A stretch of DNA of 64,000 bases from Spirodela intermedia (taxonomy: Eukaryota; Streptophyta; Magnoliopsida; Alismatales; Araceae), in the NCBI GenBank assembly GCA_902729315.2, contig LR746267.1, positions 6,512,424-6,576,423 on the forward strand, in the 5' to 3' direction. A program made the translations under genes and the position numbers. Below the pieces are notes generated by a model. It was not told the origin of the DNA, made no database searches, and saw only the letters and a list, made by a program, of their open reading frames with translations. Shown here in pieces: positions 25,437 through 36,932 of the stretch. How positions within the stretch are numbered: position 1 is the first letter of the stretch; each line of letters begins with the position of its first letter.

Positions 25437-28400
25437 ATGGGCCTCTGGGATTCCCTTCTGAACTGGCTTCGAAGGTTTGATCTCCCCTCTTGTACCTCTT
25501 CTCCCAGTTAGCAATTCGGTATGATTCTTTGTGCGACGCCTTTCGGCGCGGGCCTTGCGAGAGCCTCACTCCTGTGAGGTAAAGAGGCGCTCCATGCCGG
25601 AGGCGTGTGAACCGATGGGGCTTCGTGCGGCATCAATCAAGTTTGGTTGTTGGAATGGAAATGTCTCGCGGTAGTTTCGAGATAGTTTTGTTTCCAGCGG
25701 CAAGTATCAGTGCATGACCGTAGGCCTTGGTGTTGCTATCCACTACGCGCGTGCTGCGCACAGGAAACGCGAGGGTAGTTATCCAACTGCGACCGATAGT
25801 GAGATCTCCGGGCTCCTTCCCTTCTTTTCTGGTGGTGGAAAGGAGTCCTATAGTTCTTGGACGGCAGATAGAGAGTCGGTTTTTTTTTTGCACGAGTACG
25901 GACTAAACTGACGTTTTGTAGCCGAGGACTTTCTGGGGTCGAGCATATTTCTTCTAACATATATTCTAAATTAGTTTCTTGGTTATTCTATCTGATTGTT
26001 CCACAAATTCGCCTCCATCTTCCCATTAAGGGCTCAATTTGAACCTCTAGTGTGCCGGTATTATTCTTTGCGTCTCAACTGGTGTCCAGATCTCCTGTTT
26101 CAGAGAGTTAAATGACTCCTGGCCTATCCAACATTGATCTGGAGCAGATGGATCTCTGCCTACCAAGATACCCAGTCCGATTATGTGGATCGATTGAGAC
26201 AATCGGGTCTTATCTTGGCGCCTATTCATCTCTTCCTTCTCTTTAGTTGACTTCTAGGATAAAAGGACTTTCCTCTACTCATTCACTGTCGGAGTCTTTT
26301 CCTCATTATCATTTATACATCATCCATCATCATCACTTTGTGAGACCCATTATCCCTGCTATAACTACATTCTAGGAAGTACATCTTAGGAATCACAAGT
26401 TTTATAGTCGCGTTTTGTATCCTTCTTTTCTGCTATAACTACATTTTAGGAAGGCTAAGTGATGCATCCCCAAAACCAATGACCAAACTGCATAGTGATC
26501 TAGTATGATGTAAATATAGTAAAATAACGAAGGTTTATGGATGTTTGTGAAATCCATGATCTCTGCTCGTGTCTCTTCTCTCTGAAAATCACAAGTTTTA
26601 TACTCGCGTTTTGTATTCCTCTTTTCTGCTTTAACTACATTTTAGGAAGGCTAAGTGATGCATCCCAAAACCAATGACCAAACTGCATAGTGCTCTACTG
26701 TAATGTAACGATAGTAAAATAACGAAGGTTTATGGATGTTTGTGTTGGGAAAAAAAATATTCCCATAGAAACGGTATGTTTATTGATTCAGTTATAGCTA
26801 CAGTAAGAAAAATAGATTATGAAGAAGATTACCATGAAGTGTGAATAAGATTCCACTGGAATGGGGAAAACATTTGACTGTAAATAAAAGAATACTGACT
26901 GTGACAATAAGGCGCACTCCAGCCATATCGTGAGCTGGAAGTCGATGCCTCTACATTTCGTGACTCTTTTTACAAGATGCTTCCAACCATGTTGACATCA
27001 TCTGCAACATGCTCAACTTTGTTCTGAGCAGCCAGTTGTTGTTGCCAGGATTTAAAACTTTTTTTGCTTGCATTAGGTGTAAAATCTAGGCCCTGATGCT
27101 TCCTCTGGTTGTCCATCATTCAGGGAGATTATGTGGCCGGGTATCATTTTTCTCAAATCTGGTTTAGGTGGCTGGATTAATTGACAGAATATATTAGGCG
27201 TCAGATATGATGCCAGCTTCTTGGACAACGCCATGGTTGGACCTTAAGGAGAAATACAGGCTTCTGTTCATGGGATTTCCTCAGGGATGTTTTTGGTAAC
27301 CTGATTCAAGTACATTATTGTTACAAAATATCTAATGTTTCCCGTGACACATTTGGTATAGCCATTTTGTGGGAAGCCATGATAGTCTCGGATCATAAAT
27401 TCAATATTATGGTATCTCAAGTTCAAGAATATGAGAATTTAGGAGAAAAGACCAAATTACTGCTTTTCAAATTGAATGAAGTGAAAAAAAAAGGTCACTG
27501 ATACCATTTCTTGTTACTTAGATCATATATTTGCCTTTCCATATTCTTCTTCATTGTTGATCCCTTATTTTAAAAAAAGATGTGATGTATTACGTTTCAA
27601 TTCCAAGGTATTATAGTCAACCCTCTTTTCTTAATTCTTCAATAATCCTTGAGCTCTCTTGAATAAAAAACATAACTGGTGTGCATGCTCACATCAACTT
27701 GAATCTTTGGTCGAAACAAATGGAAAAAGAGAAGAAACTTAGCTGCATCACGTAATATTAGATTTCTGGGAGAGAGCTTTTTTTGCTCCATCTTTATGAT
27801 TTTCTGGCGGACTCGTCATTTGTGCACATCCTTCACTCTCAGGTAGTTAAAGCATTGTTGAATTAGGAGAGGCTAGGCCGAAGCTTATGTGCTTAGCAAT
27901 TGTTACACAGTACTGCTTTCTATGAAATTTTAAACCATCTCTTGAGTTGGACGATACACCAAACAAAGTTTCACTCTCAGGTAGTAAAAGCATTGTTGAA
28001 ACCATTCTTCACTGTAAAGTTCACGGTAAACAAACATTATTGTGGAGATTTTATACCTTGACTAAATTTGCTCGCCCCACGTGTCTTTCTCTTCACATAC
28101 ACTAGACATCTATCAGTGAATTAGTCGTGAACACAACCTCTTAGTAGTTGCTCTTTATCTGGGTCAAAGGCGGATAATAATTCGAGGTAAATGCACGCAT
28201 TCTACATAACCGTGTGATTATCTGAATTTTGAAGCAAGTTCAGCAACTGAATGACGTAGTGCTTCTAAGGGAAGACCTTTTGTTTTCTCAATTGAATGAA
28301 CTGAGGCTGTGAAGAGAAGAAGTTTCGTTTCCTTTCTTTCTTTCCCTTATTTTTGTTGCATCCCTCATTACTTCACCTAAGATATTTCTCTTCATTTTTC

Positions 28401-30619
28401 AAATGAATTTAGATGAACACGAAATATCACATGACGTTTATTTCATTTTTTAACCCTTTGAAAGCATTTGCCTTGTTACAATATTCTCGTATAAGTTGGT
28501 AAAAATCTAAATTTGGGGTTATAACAATTAGCTTGCCCCACATGGCCAATTAGTTATTAAGCTGAATGATCCAAAAACACTAACATGTCTCGGAGAACCA
28601 GGCTTGCCTGCATTTCTCCTACTCTTAAAAGCTCAAAATCACCATTTAGGTAGGATCAATGTGGTCCAATGGCTAAAGTTCTCCCAGCTTCATGTAGACT
28701 GGCAGTCTCCGAGAGGAACCTAATGGGAGGCACTTCCAAGGCTCTGCTCTTGGAATATCGAGATGTGTTCATATGGAGGAATAAAAAAAGTCAGCTGTTT
28801 GACTAAGGTGGCATGTAGAATGGTCCCACACAAGAAGCTGCCTGAAGTCAGCTTCTCGTAGACTGGCAGTCTCCGAGAGGAACCTAGTGGAGGCACTTCC
28901 AAGGCTCTGCTCTTGGAACATCGAGATGTGTTCATATGGACGAATAAAAAAAGTCAGCTTTTTGACTGAAGTGTATGTTTAAGCGTGTGTAAAGATGGGC
29001 CGTCAGTTTCTTGCGTTGACTAGCCATTATAAATCCTCCATTTTAGATTTTTTTTTTTTTCAGAGTTCTGACTGCACGTATTGCTCAGTTTATTTTTCAA
29101 ACAGGAAATGGAACTCTCTCTCATTGGCCTTCAAAACGCCGGGAAGACATCTCTTGTCAACGCAATCGCTGTGAGAAAACCATGCTTATCTACTTGTGGC
29201 GTTTCCATTTATTTGCCTTCTCATAGGCCATTTCAGATCTGACTCTCTCCTGCTTACCAGACGGGTGGATACAGTGAAGACATGATTCCCACCGTGAGTG
29301 ACATCTGCAGGCAAATGATATCTTCTTCCATCTGTCTGAAAGCCATTGTTGATGCGAAAATATTCTTCGTGCATAAAACTAGGTGGGCTTCAACATGCGC
29401 AAGGTTACGAAGGGAAATGTCACAATAAAACTATGGGATCTGGGTGGACAGAGGAGGTTTCGAACCATGTGGGAGCGCTACTGTCGCGGAGTATCTGCCA
29501 TTCTGTAAGTAGGATTTAGTGAGATAAACTGCATGTCAGTGTATGGTTTTTTTTTTTTTTTTTTTTTTTCATGCATTCCTTATAAGGTTTTTTGTTGGAT
29601 AGATAGCTTGCTGATGGTCCTCATTTTACTGATGCTTTTGATAGTGGCGAAGACTTTTTTCCATCCTTCAGCGATATCCTTTCCATCTCATTAGCGTTGA
29701 CTTTGTAGACCATGAAGGGAGTGTAAATCTAGTGGGCACTTGTGTCATCAGGAGATGAGTTACCCTTTTAGATTAGTTTCAGGGTTGGGAAACGCAATGG
29801 CTCTTTCCGTCTCATTAGCGTTGACTTTGTGGGTAATGAACGCACTGGAAGTCTAGCGGACACCGGTGCCATCAGGAGATGAGTTACCCTTTTAGATTTG
29901 TTTCAGGGTTGAGAGATGCGGTGCCTCGTTCCATCTCATTAGCGTTGACTTTGTAGACCATGAACGCACTGTAAATCTAGTGGGACACCAGTGCCATCAG
30001 GAGATGAGGTAACCTTTTAGATTTGTTTCAGGGATGAGAGATGCGACATCTCTTTTGCTAAAGTAGACTTGTTTTATCCTTTAGAAACATCCTTTTTCAG
30101 CTCATTAGCGTTGACTTTATAGACAATGGACGAACTCAATTAAAAAAGGGGGTCACGGCCACGAGTCAATTCAATTTCCTGCAGGAAGGTTGTTCCATCT
30201 CTCACTGCTCGTCCTTGGCAGGTACGTGGTGGACGCCGCTGACCGCGACAGCATCCCCGTATCTAGAAGCGAGCTGCACGACCTGCTCACGAGGCCCTCC
30301 TTGAATGGGATCCCCCTCCTGGTCCTCGGCAACAAGATAGACAAGTCGGAGGCGCTCTCCATGCAGGCCTTGGTTGACCAGCTGTGAGTCAACCATCTTA
30401 AGCAACCTTATCTTTCCAAAAATACTGGGCCTTTTTTAAAAAATCCCCCCTCCCCTTTTTTTTATTTTTTTTAATGCCTCTAAAAACTTTTGGGATCTCA
30501 GAGGCCTGGACTCCATCAAAGGCAGGGAGGTCTGCTGCCACATGATCTCCTGCAAGGACTCGGTCAACATCGACGTGGTCATTGACTGGCTCATTAAGCA
30601 CTCGAAGACCGCCCAGTGA
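25437..30619 (+). CDS. ARL8: ARL8 small GTPase (ARF-like 8)
   Basis: ARF-family GTPase of late endosome/vacuole membranes; plant ARL8 is also a known host factor for tobamovirus replication. Six exons: 25437-25474, 29089-29170, 29261-29293, 29383-29504, 30222-30383 and 30502-30619, 184 residues, the canonical length. The N-terminus [18 protein letters not shown] is the family's amphipathic helix. G motifs are all present: [12 protein letters not shown] (P-loop), [20 protein letters not shown] (switch I), [17 protein letters not shown] (switch II), [10 protein letters not shown] and MISCKDS. The C-terminus is [12 protein letters not shown]. Two splice sites sit inside codons (25474 and 29504/30222) and both rejoin correctly. 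The first intron is 3.6 kb and carries two local duplications; the fourth carries a 124-bp repeat array. The acceptor at 29,088 is preferred to the one at 29,104 because it restores SLFFKQ. Confidence 0.96.
26391..26745. repeat. tandem duplication in ARL8 intron 1, unit about 196 bp
   Basis: Two close copies, starting AATCACAAGTTTTATA at 26,391 and 26,587 and both ending GAAGGTTTATGGATGTTTGT. They share GGAAGGCTAAGTGATGCATC and CCAATGACCAAACTGCATAG with few changes, so the duplication looks recent. Confidence 0.92.
28685..28975. repeat. tandem duplication in ARL8 intron 1, unit about 164 bp
   Basis: Two close copies share TAGACTGGCAGTCTCCGAGA (28,695 and 28,859), GGCACTTCCAAGGCTCTGCT and CGAGATGTGTTCATATGGA, then AATAAAAAAAGTCAGCT. 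The copies end about 110 bases upstream of exon 2. Confidence 0.93.
29681..30125. repeat. 124-bp tandem repeat array in ARL8 intron 4
   Basis: Three full units and a partial fourth. The block CTCATTAGCGTTGACTTT occurs at 29,687, 29,811, 29,935 and 30,101, so the first three are spaced exactly 124 bases. Each full unit ends with CAGGAGATGAGTTACCCTTT-like sequence (one copy has AGGTAACC) and TTTCAGGG. The array stops about 100 bases before exon 5. Confidence 0.93.
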
Positions 30620-31113
30620 TCCTCTGGCCCAGGTTGGTATGTGATTATTATTTGGTTTATGTAGGTGTCCATTTTTAGTAAGGTTGTGTGTGGTGTTCTT
30701 ATTTATTTGTGTCAACTTATTTATTTGGCAGTAAAATAAATAAAAAAATTAAATCCCCCTTTTTTTAATGGCGAAGGATTGAAAATTAATAAATATGTTT
30801 ATTTCGTGTTCACCTGAGATTTTCCCCGTTCATTAGGGAAATTTAGGGCTATTAATCAATTATTGGGATCGAAATAGTTTATTATTATTATTATTATTAA
30901 AGTTGCTCGAAATAGTTTCGTTCATGGTCGCGGCCTTGACCACCCGAGAATAGAGTTGGTATGAATTATGTTTAGCTACCAACATTTTAAATAATAATAA
31001 TAATTAATTGATGAGACGTTTGACGTGATGAGGACGTTGGTCAGACCCAACTTAGCTAAGGTGCTTACTGGAAAATCCTTTACTCGTCTATTTGACGTCA
31101 TCGCTAGAGATCT

Positions 31114-31163
<50 letters not shown>

Positions 31164-32389
31164 GAATATAGTTAATGGGCCGTAAGGCTATTTATTCGAA
31201 AGTCCGGTCTTCTTCCGGCCCAACATTGGTGCATGACGGCCGGGTATAGAAGCCGCCCTTTTTGCGATCTCCAGGCCTCTTTCCCCATAAGCTGCTGACC
31301 TTGGTGTTCTTGAAACCTGTCATGCACCACTATTGGGCCGGAAGAAGACCGGACTTAAGAATAACTAGCCTTTCGGCCCAATAACACTATGAGAGAGAAG
31401 AGAGAGTAGATCTCTAGTGATGACGTCGGATAGATGAGCCGAGGATTTTCGAGTATGCTGGCCAGCCCATTAACTATTGGACCACTATTGGGCCGGAAAG
31501 TTCCCATACGACCCATTAACTATATTCGAGATAGAAAGAGAGAGAGAGAGAGAGAGAGAGAGTAGATCTCTAGTGATTACGTCAAATAGATGAGTAGAGG
31601 ATTTTCCAGTAAGCTGGCCGGCCCATGCACCGAAATTGGGCCGGAAGAAGACCGAACTTTAGAATAAGTACCCTTTCGGCCCATTAACACTATGTGAGAG
31701 AGAGAGAGAGTAGATCTCTAGTGATGACGTCGAATAGATGAGTTGAGTGGTCCAAAGTGTCCCCGCCTGAAATATTTCCCCCTGAGGGGCTCGATTTTTG
31801 AGGATAAGTCCCGACAAAAAAAACTCTGGATTCCGGCGCCGCCAGCGGTTCAAAACGTGATTCACATCGATTGCTGTGTGATTGCTGATGAATCACGTGA
31901 GGGGTCCCGCTAGGACGCCCACCTTTTTTAAAAGCGGAGAATTCTAGAAAGACGCGGAATACATTATACGTGGGAAACCAGACGGAAAGGTAAATACATG
32001 GTTGGTGAGGGTCTTATCCCAAATTTTAAGAATCCCGACTAAGGATACTTAAACAATAGGGGACATCTGGAAGCCCTTTTTTAAAATAAAATTAAGGCGA
32101 GGCTTTCCGGCCCCGGCAAAGAGACGCCTTCCGGTCTACATATCCAGACCGCCCCTTCACCCCATGACTGCGGGCACAAATGATCGTCCTCATCAGAAGG
32201 ACAACTGCCGCCGCAACACTGGAGAACGAGGAGGGCTTCTCGGCAGAAGGTCAACGGCCACCACACGTCTCAGAAGTCAGAGACGGAGGAGTAGAAGGCC
32301 AGGGCTACAAAACGGGGGCGGCCGTGAGCTGGAAGAAGAAAGATCAACAAAAATTAAAGAAAATTAAAAAAAGTGAGTGACTTGAGGGC
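30620..32389. other. convergent spacer between ARL8 and JAZ
   Basis: About 1.8 kb between two stop codons facing each other. It should hold both 3'UTRs. The middle is filled by the inverted and direct repeat cluster at 31,062-31,745. The rest has no coding signal; frames at 32,081-32,380 overlap the JAZ 3'UTR and look like chance. Confidence 0.6.
31062..31745. repeat. large inverted repeat with two extra direct copies of one arm
   Basis: Left arm about 31,062-31,237 and right arm about 31,319-31,460 are near-perfect reverse complements, separated by an 81-base loop. Shared blocks are GTCCGGTCTTCTTCCGGCCC against GGGCCGGAAGAAGACCGGAC, the (CT)n against (GA)n tracts, and AGAGATCTAG and GACGTCAT. 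The right-arm sequence then recurs twice in the same direction (about 31,480-31,622 and 31,625-31,745), each copy with GA repeat, TAGATCTCTAGTGAT and AATAGATGAG. No coding capacity or clear terminal duplication was found. Confidence 0.88.
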
Positions 32390-35217
32390 TTAGATCTCCA
32401 GCATTCCGCCGCCGCCGCCGCCGCCGCCGCCGCCGAAGCAGCCGCCGTCCTCGGGTAGGCTCATCTGCCACGGCAGCGGCCCCCTGCTGCTCGACTGGGC
32501 CGTCTCCGGCCTCTGCGGACACGGATAAGGCGCGGTCCCCGCAACCCTGCCGGGGAGGAAGAGGAAGAGGAACGGTCAACGGCCAAAGTCAGCTCCCCGA
32601 AAAACAAAAGGGTAAATCGATCATCGTGAGGCATCCACCAAGCGGTCCCGTGAATGGTAGCTGAGACACGTTGACAGGACCACAAAATTCAATGTTCTTC
32701 CGACAGATCCTGTGTCTCATCTTCAGGTCAGACGGGGACAAGATGCTGGCGGTCCAGACGGAGGGACCCCGACCGATAGATGACCCACAGGTATTGATGA
32801 TCAATGGCAGCGTGGGAAAAGTCGTACCTTTCCTTGCGCTTCTCCAAGAACCGGGCCAGCGACGCCTTTCGAGCTTGGGGAATCGCTGCAGGGGTGGGGG
32901 AGGGAGAAGATAAGATCAGATCAGATCAGATCAGATCAATCAGGCATGGGCATTCATGGCGGCGTTGTAATGGGTCTGGGACACGTACCCTGGGGGATGG
33001 TGTGGGCGGCGGCGGTGGGAGGAGGCGCAGCCGTAGAGCCGGCCGGATCGTCGGCGGCGGTGGCGGTGGAGCTGCTGCCCGACTGATCTCCGGTGTGGGA
33101 TGTCCTCGACAGCGGGCTGGAGAGGGCGGAGCAGGGCGCCGCCGCCGCCGCCGTGTGTCTCTGTGTTCCGGCCGCCGCTGTCGAGCTCGGGGCGAGCTTC
33201 ATGGTGAGCGATTCTTCCTCCCCCGCATTCCTGACGTTGGACTTGATGTTCAACTCGTTGGCCACCAAAAGCATGATCGCCTCAGCCTGAAACAACCGAG
33301 AAATATTACAGATCCACACATACCCACCCCCACAAACAGAAAAGATCAGAATATAAGGAATGTTTGACCTTGTCGACCGGGATGTCGTCGTAGACGTTGA
33401 CCGCCCCGGCGTAGAATATGGTCAGCTGTGAGGTGGCGGCGGAGAGCTTGCTCGGGTTCCGTTCTTCGGGTTTCCAGCTGCAATCAGGTGAAAGGGAAAA
33501 AGGGAAGGGAAGCTTGTAAACACTGAGGATCACTGAATTCCTTTTAAAAAAGAAAAAGGCGGGCGGGGGGGGGGGGGGGAGCTGGGTTACCTTGGAGCGG
33601 AGGCAGGATAGATGGGGAGGCCCCCAGAAGGAGGACCCACTCTGGAGTGCTTCATGGGGTTGACTCCAGGAGCAGAGAATTTCCGCAAGGGCCAGCTGGT
33701 GGCCATGGGGAATGAACGATGGCGAAGGAAATGCCCGGCCTCGTCAAAGTCATTCCCCAAAGAAGCATTCAGAGGACCCGCTCCAGGACTTGGATAACCA
33801 GCCAGCTGGAGCTGGTGGATGGCCGGCCTGTCAATAACCCAGTGCTTCTGCAAGCCCCAGAATGGAAAGAACAAGCATTTTTAGTAAGCAATGCGATCCG
33901 CCGTCTGAGGTAAGAGGGGGGTCGAAGAACTAGATAGAGCAGTTTCTAAATGCAGCTGACCTGTGGGGCCGAGAGGGGTGAGAATCGGAGATTAGATTCA
34001 AGGATACCGAGAGGATTCGGTAATGGCTGGCACCCAGATGGGGAGAGGTGATTGAGGGCGATCCTCCTCGATCTCCCTTCTTGGGCACCCTTCAAGCTCA
34101 TGAATTGCTGCATGGATGGTATCTTACCAGAGAAAGCCCATGGGACTGGACAATTCCGCAGGCTGCCTGCAGATTTAGGAAAGGGACCCGGGGGGGTTAG
34201 AACACGAACCGATGATGATGATGATGAAGATGAAGATGATCCGGCTATGGCATGGATCTATACAGAGATGATGACTGATAAGAATGAGATGAGAGTGCGT
34301 CATGATTCTCAAATTCTTCCGAGAACAGTGGCCCTAAAATTTGTAGAGTGAAAAATCATCCAACAGATAGTTTTCGACAAGTTTTTTTAGATGATAGAAT
34401 ACTCAACGTGTTATCGTGCTCCAACATCTGGACGTTTTCAAATCGAGTCTGTGGTTGACTGAGAAGCTGAGAAGAATTTTTAAATAAATGATCAGTGCAA
34501 GGTTCTCTGGATCCGTAAGAAAATACTCGGAAGATCTTAAGATGATCCTGAATGAGCTTCTTGCAGGGGACGTTTCTCAACCTAAATCTGTCGCCGAACA
34601 ATTAAGAAGAAAGTTCAGTGACGATGCGCCGCGTCTAAAATCATCGTCACACAAGAAATTCCTCGGCGAAGCGGAAATGCTAATTAAAGAGAGCCCGCGA
34701 GGCACGGAAGAGGGAACTGCGTCAGGACTCGGATCCTCGGACTTTCCCTGACACTATTTTTGGGTGAAGCCCTTTCCTACGAGTGACCACAAAGGGGGAA
34801 AACGAGCTCTCCGAGGGTTCTTAATAGGAGGAGTCAAATTTCCCAGAAAGGAATATTTTCCTGAAAAATATAGATCCAAACCGCGAAAAATCCCGTGACG
34901 GAGCCTAAAAGAAGAAATCCAAGACATCCTCTCAACAAAAAAGGACCAGATGACATCAGTATCCCAAAATTGCTACGCTAAAACTGGAAAACATTCACAT
35001 AAACAATAGGATAATTAATTACAGGCCGTATTCAATGATGAGGAACTGACTACAGGTGCCGATAACACCGTCAGAAATTCTTCCAGCGACAGATGCGAAG
35101 TCGTTCGTTACGACTGATGCAACAACAAAGAGGGAAGGGAGGAGGTGGCGCGTTGAGCAAACCTGAGTCCTCCACCGCCAAGTCCCTCACGCCGATCCCC
35201 AAAAAGTCTCTCTCCAT
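32390..35217 (-). CDS. JAZ repressor of jasmonate signalling (TIFY6 type)
   Basis: Nuclear repressor that binds MYC-type factors and is degraded through COI1 on jasmonate. Seven exons, read leftward: 35217-35163, 34166-33961, 33847-33591, 33477-33369, 33286-32989, 32885-32828 and 32546-32390, 379 residues with all phases closing. MERDFLGIG is the TIFY6 N-terminus. Next come WAFSGKIPSMQQFMSLKGAQ and QKHWVIDRP, both typical of this subgroup. The TIFY/ZIM domain is SQLTIFYAGAVNVYDDIPVD, then KAEAIMLLVANE across a splice junction. The Jas motif is IPQARKASLARFLEKRKER plus VAGTAPY across the last intron, including the PY end. No LxLxL EAR motif was noticed, so repression should need NINJA. The tail has a glycine run from (GGC)n. 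Paralogue assignment within TIFY6 is not possible from sequence alone. Confidence 0.94.
32402..32434. repeat. (GCC)n run coding for the JAZ C-terminal glycines
   Basis: Eleven or so trinucleotide units in the last JAZ exon, read as glycine just before the terminal MLEI. In-frame length variation is likely between alleles. Confidence 0.85.
32914..32940. repeat. AGATC pentanucleotide repeat in a JAZ intron
   Basis: Five GATCA-type units in the intron between JAZ exons 5 and 6, close to the acceptor of exon 6. Confidence 0.8.
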
Positions 35218-35498
35218 CAGCACTCCTCTTCGCACAGCCCCGAAAAGCCTGCCAGGAGGCCCCCCACGCCGCCGCCGCCGCCTCCTGCTTCCCCTCCCCG
35301 GAGTTCTCCCGAAAAGGTAGCTACCACCGTCACCACCACGCTCCACACAGTAGTTGGAGAGAGAGAGAGACTCGTAGCCGGGATGCCACAATTATTATCT
35401 TTCGAAAACCCACGAGCTCTAATGTGGTCCGTCAGATTACCCCACCTCGAGGATCATCGGACGGTCACCAGGTGCTGCTTTCATGACTCTCACCCATC

Positions 35499-35504
35499 CA
35501 CGTG
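35499..35504. promoter_or_regulatory. G-box CACGTG upstream of JAZ
   Basis: Palindromic CACGTG, 282 bases upstream of the JAZ ATG. G-boxes are the binding sites of MYC2-type bHLH factors, which activate JAZ genes in a negative feedback loop. Confidence 0.5.
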
Positions 35505-35579
35505 CTCGAATCCGGCCCACCTATTACAAAACTATCTTGATCAACATACGTGTCCTTGCGCACCATCAGGATGCGCAGC

Positions 35580-35585
35580 CACGTG
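35580..35585. promoter_or_regulatory. second G-box upstream of JAZ
   Basis: CACGTG inside AGCCACGTGTCTTC, 81 bases from the first G-box and 363 bases upstream of the ATG. A third copy lies at 36,087-36,092. Confidence 0.5.
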
Positions 35586-36086
35586 TCTTCATCTAGCCCA
35601 GGTCTTTGCGATAGAGATACAGACAGACAGAGCAGTGTACTGTAATTTCCCGTGCACTCCAATACGTATTGATTCCCTAGTCACGTCATCCCGTATGAGG
35701 AGGTACTGGCGGTGATGACGTAAGCAGTTTGTGTGTAATAAAACGAAAATACTAAATTATTTTATTAATTAGTATGCAGGGAAAAATCGCAGTCAGTGGA
35801 CCGTGATTGAGAAGGCCACGGGACTTGACTTCTGGGGTGAAGACGGGTCAACAAAAAAAAAGGAAACTTTACCCTTCAATAAACAGACAGCGCTTCGATG
35901 GGGAGAGGCGTTGTGCGATGCCGGGGGGATCAACCTGGTGGGCCCAGCCCCATTACTACTCGTCACCGCCTTGCGCGGCAAATGGCCCGACAGCGGTCAT
36001 CATTGAACATGGCGGTACAACGACTGGGGTGACCCGCGCGCGGAGAAGCGCCGGTGGGAGGGCTCGATCCACACCGTCCGTACCGC

Positions 36087-36092
36087 CACGTG
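36087..36092. promoter_or_regulatory. third G-box upstream of JAZ
   Basis: CACGTG within GCCACGTGTCC, 870 bases upstream of the JAZ ATG. Functional link weaker than for the two nearer copies. Confidence 0.35.
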
Positions 36093-36413
36093 TCCGTGCC
36101 ACGGGGATGAAATCGGACGAGCCACAGACCCCCCCCCCCGCTCGGACGATCCCCACAAGAATAGTCGACCATCAGGGGGGATGAGTGGGTACATGCCCAT
36201 AAATGTCATTTAAGATTGACATATTTGGAAGGAATCTTTTCTAGCGACCACTTTGGGAAACCCGCCAACGGATGAGGTCCACCTCTCCCTGACAACTTGT
36301 CACTACAGGATCGGAGTACGGGAGATCTCAGCCTTCCTCTACGAGCTCCTGTAGCCCCCCCCCCAATCACATGCTTCCCCATGGCTTTCTCGGATCTGAC
36401 CAATCAAATCAAT

Positions 36414-36417
<4 letters not shown>

Positions 36418-36454
<37 letters not shown>

Positions 36455-36490
36455 CTATATCTATATCTATATCTATATCTATATCTAGAT
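36418..36490. repeat. (CT)n followed by (ATATCT)n
   Basis: Compound microsatellite: about 16 CT units, then six or so hexamer units of ATCTAT type. Confidence 0.9.
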
Positions 36491-36767
36491 CTATCCATCT
36501 AACTATCCAACGGGATTCACCAACGGTCAAACCTAGCAAGCAGAGTGAATAAGGTTACTAAAATGTCCCCGCATCTTATGGGGTGAATGGGCCGTACCGT
36601 TGACTTCGAGGATATGAACAGCACGACCCTGAGACAGGGGGTTATGTAGTCGGCAATTTTGGCATATCGAAGGGACAATCCAGTGGGAGCGAGGGAGAGA
36701 AGCAGTAGAAGGGCTCTTACTACAATCGGCAGAAGAAGGGCAGCGAGGGTTGGTGGTGGGGAGGGGT

Positions 36768-36895
36768 TCATTGTTCTCTAAACCCTTGCTTGCATTTCCT
36801 GCACTCGTAGAAGGTCGTGGCCCCTTCGTCGGCAGACCGCATCTGCCCAACATGGGACGCAAGAGTGAGCACATCAGCCAATAGCAAAAAAAGAG

Positions 36896-36932
<37 letters not shown>

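Larger units (their letters stand above)
35218..36767. other. JAZ promoter region and RPA12 3' end
   Basis: About 1.55 kb between the JAZ start and the RPA12 stop, both genes on the minus strand. Three G-boxes lie within 900 bases of the JAZ ATG. Farther up are (CT)n at 36,418-36,450 and an ATATCT repeat to about 36,490. No additional coding exon was recognised. Confidence 0.6.

Noticed and set aside
25539-25615. GC-rich segment with short palindromes resembling a tRNA-like fold
   Set aside because: The length is close to that of a tRNA, but the GGTTCGAATCC-type B box and a proper acceptor stem are missing.
29104-29105. alternative acceptor before EMELSLIG in ARL8
   Set aside because: It would remove SLFFKQ and break the phase left by exon 1.
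34127-34128. possible GTAAGA donor inside JAZ exon 2
   Set aside because: Using it shifts the frame to a stop, while reading through restores FSGKIPSMQQFMSLKGAQ, the conserved TIFY6 block.
34488-34751. 87-codon plus-strand frame inside JAZ intron 1
   Set aside because: Composition looks protein-like, but there is no known relative, it is antisense to an intron, and one frame of this length is expected by chance.
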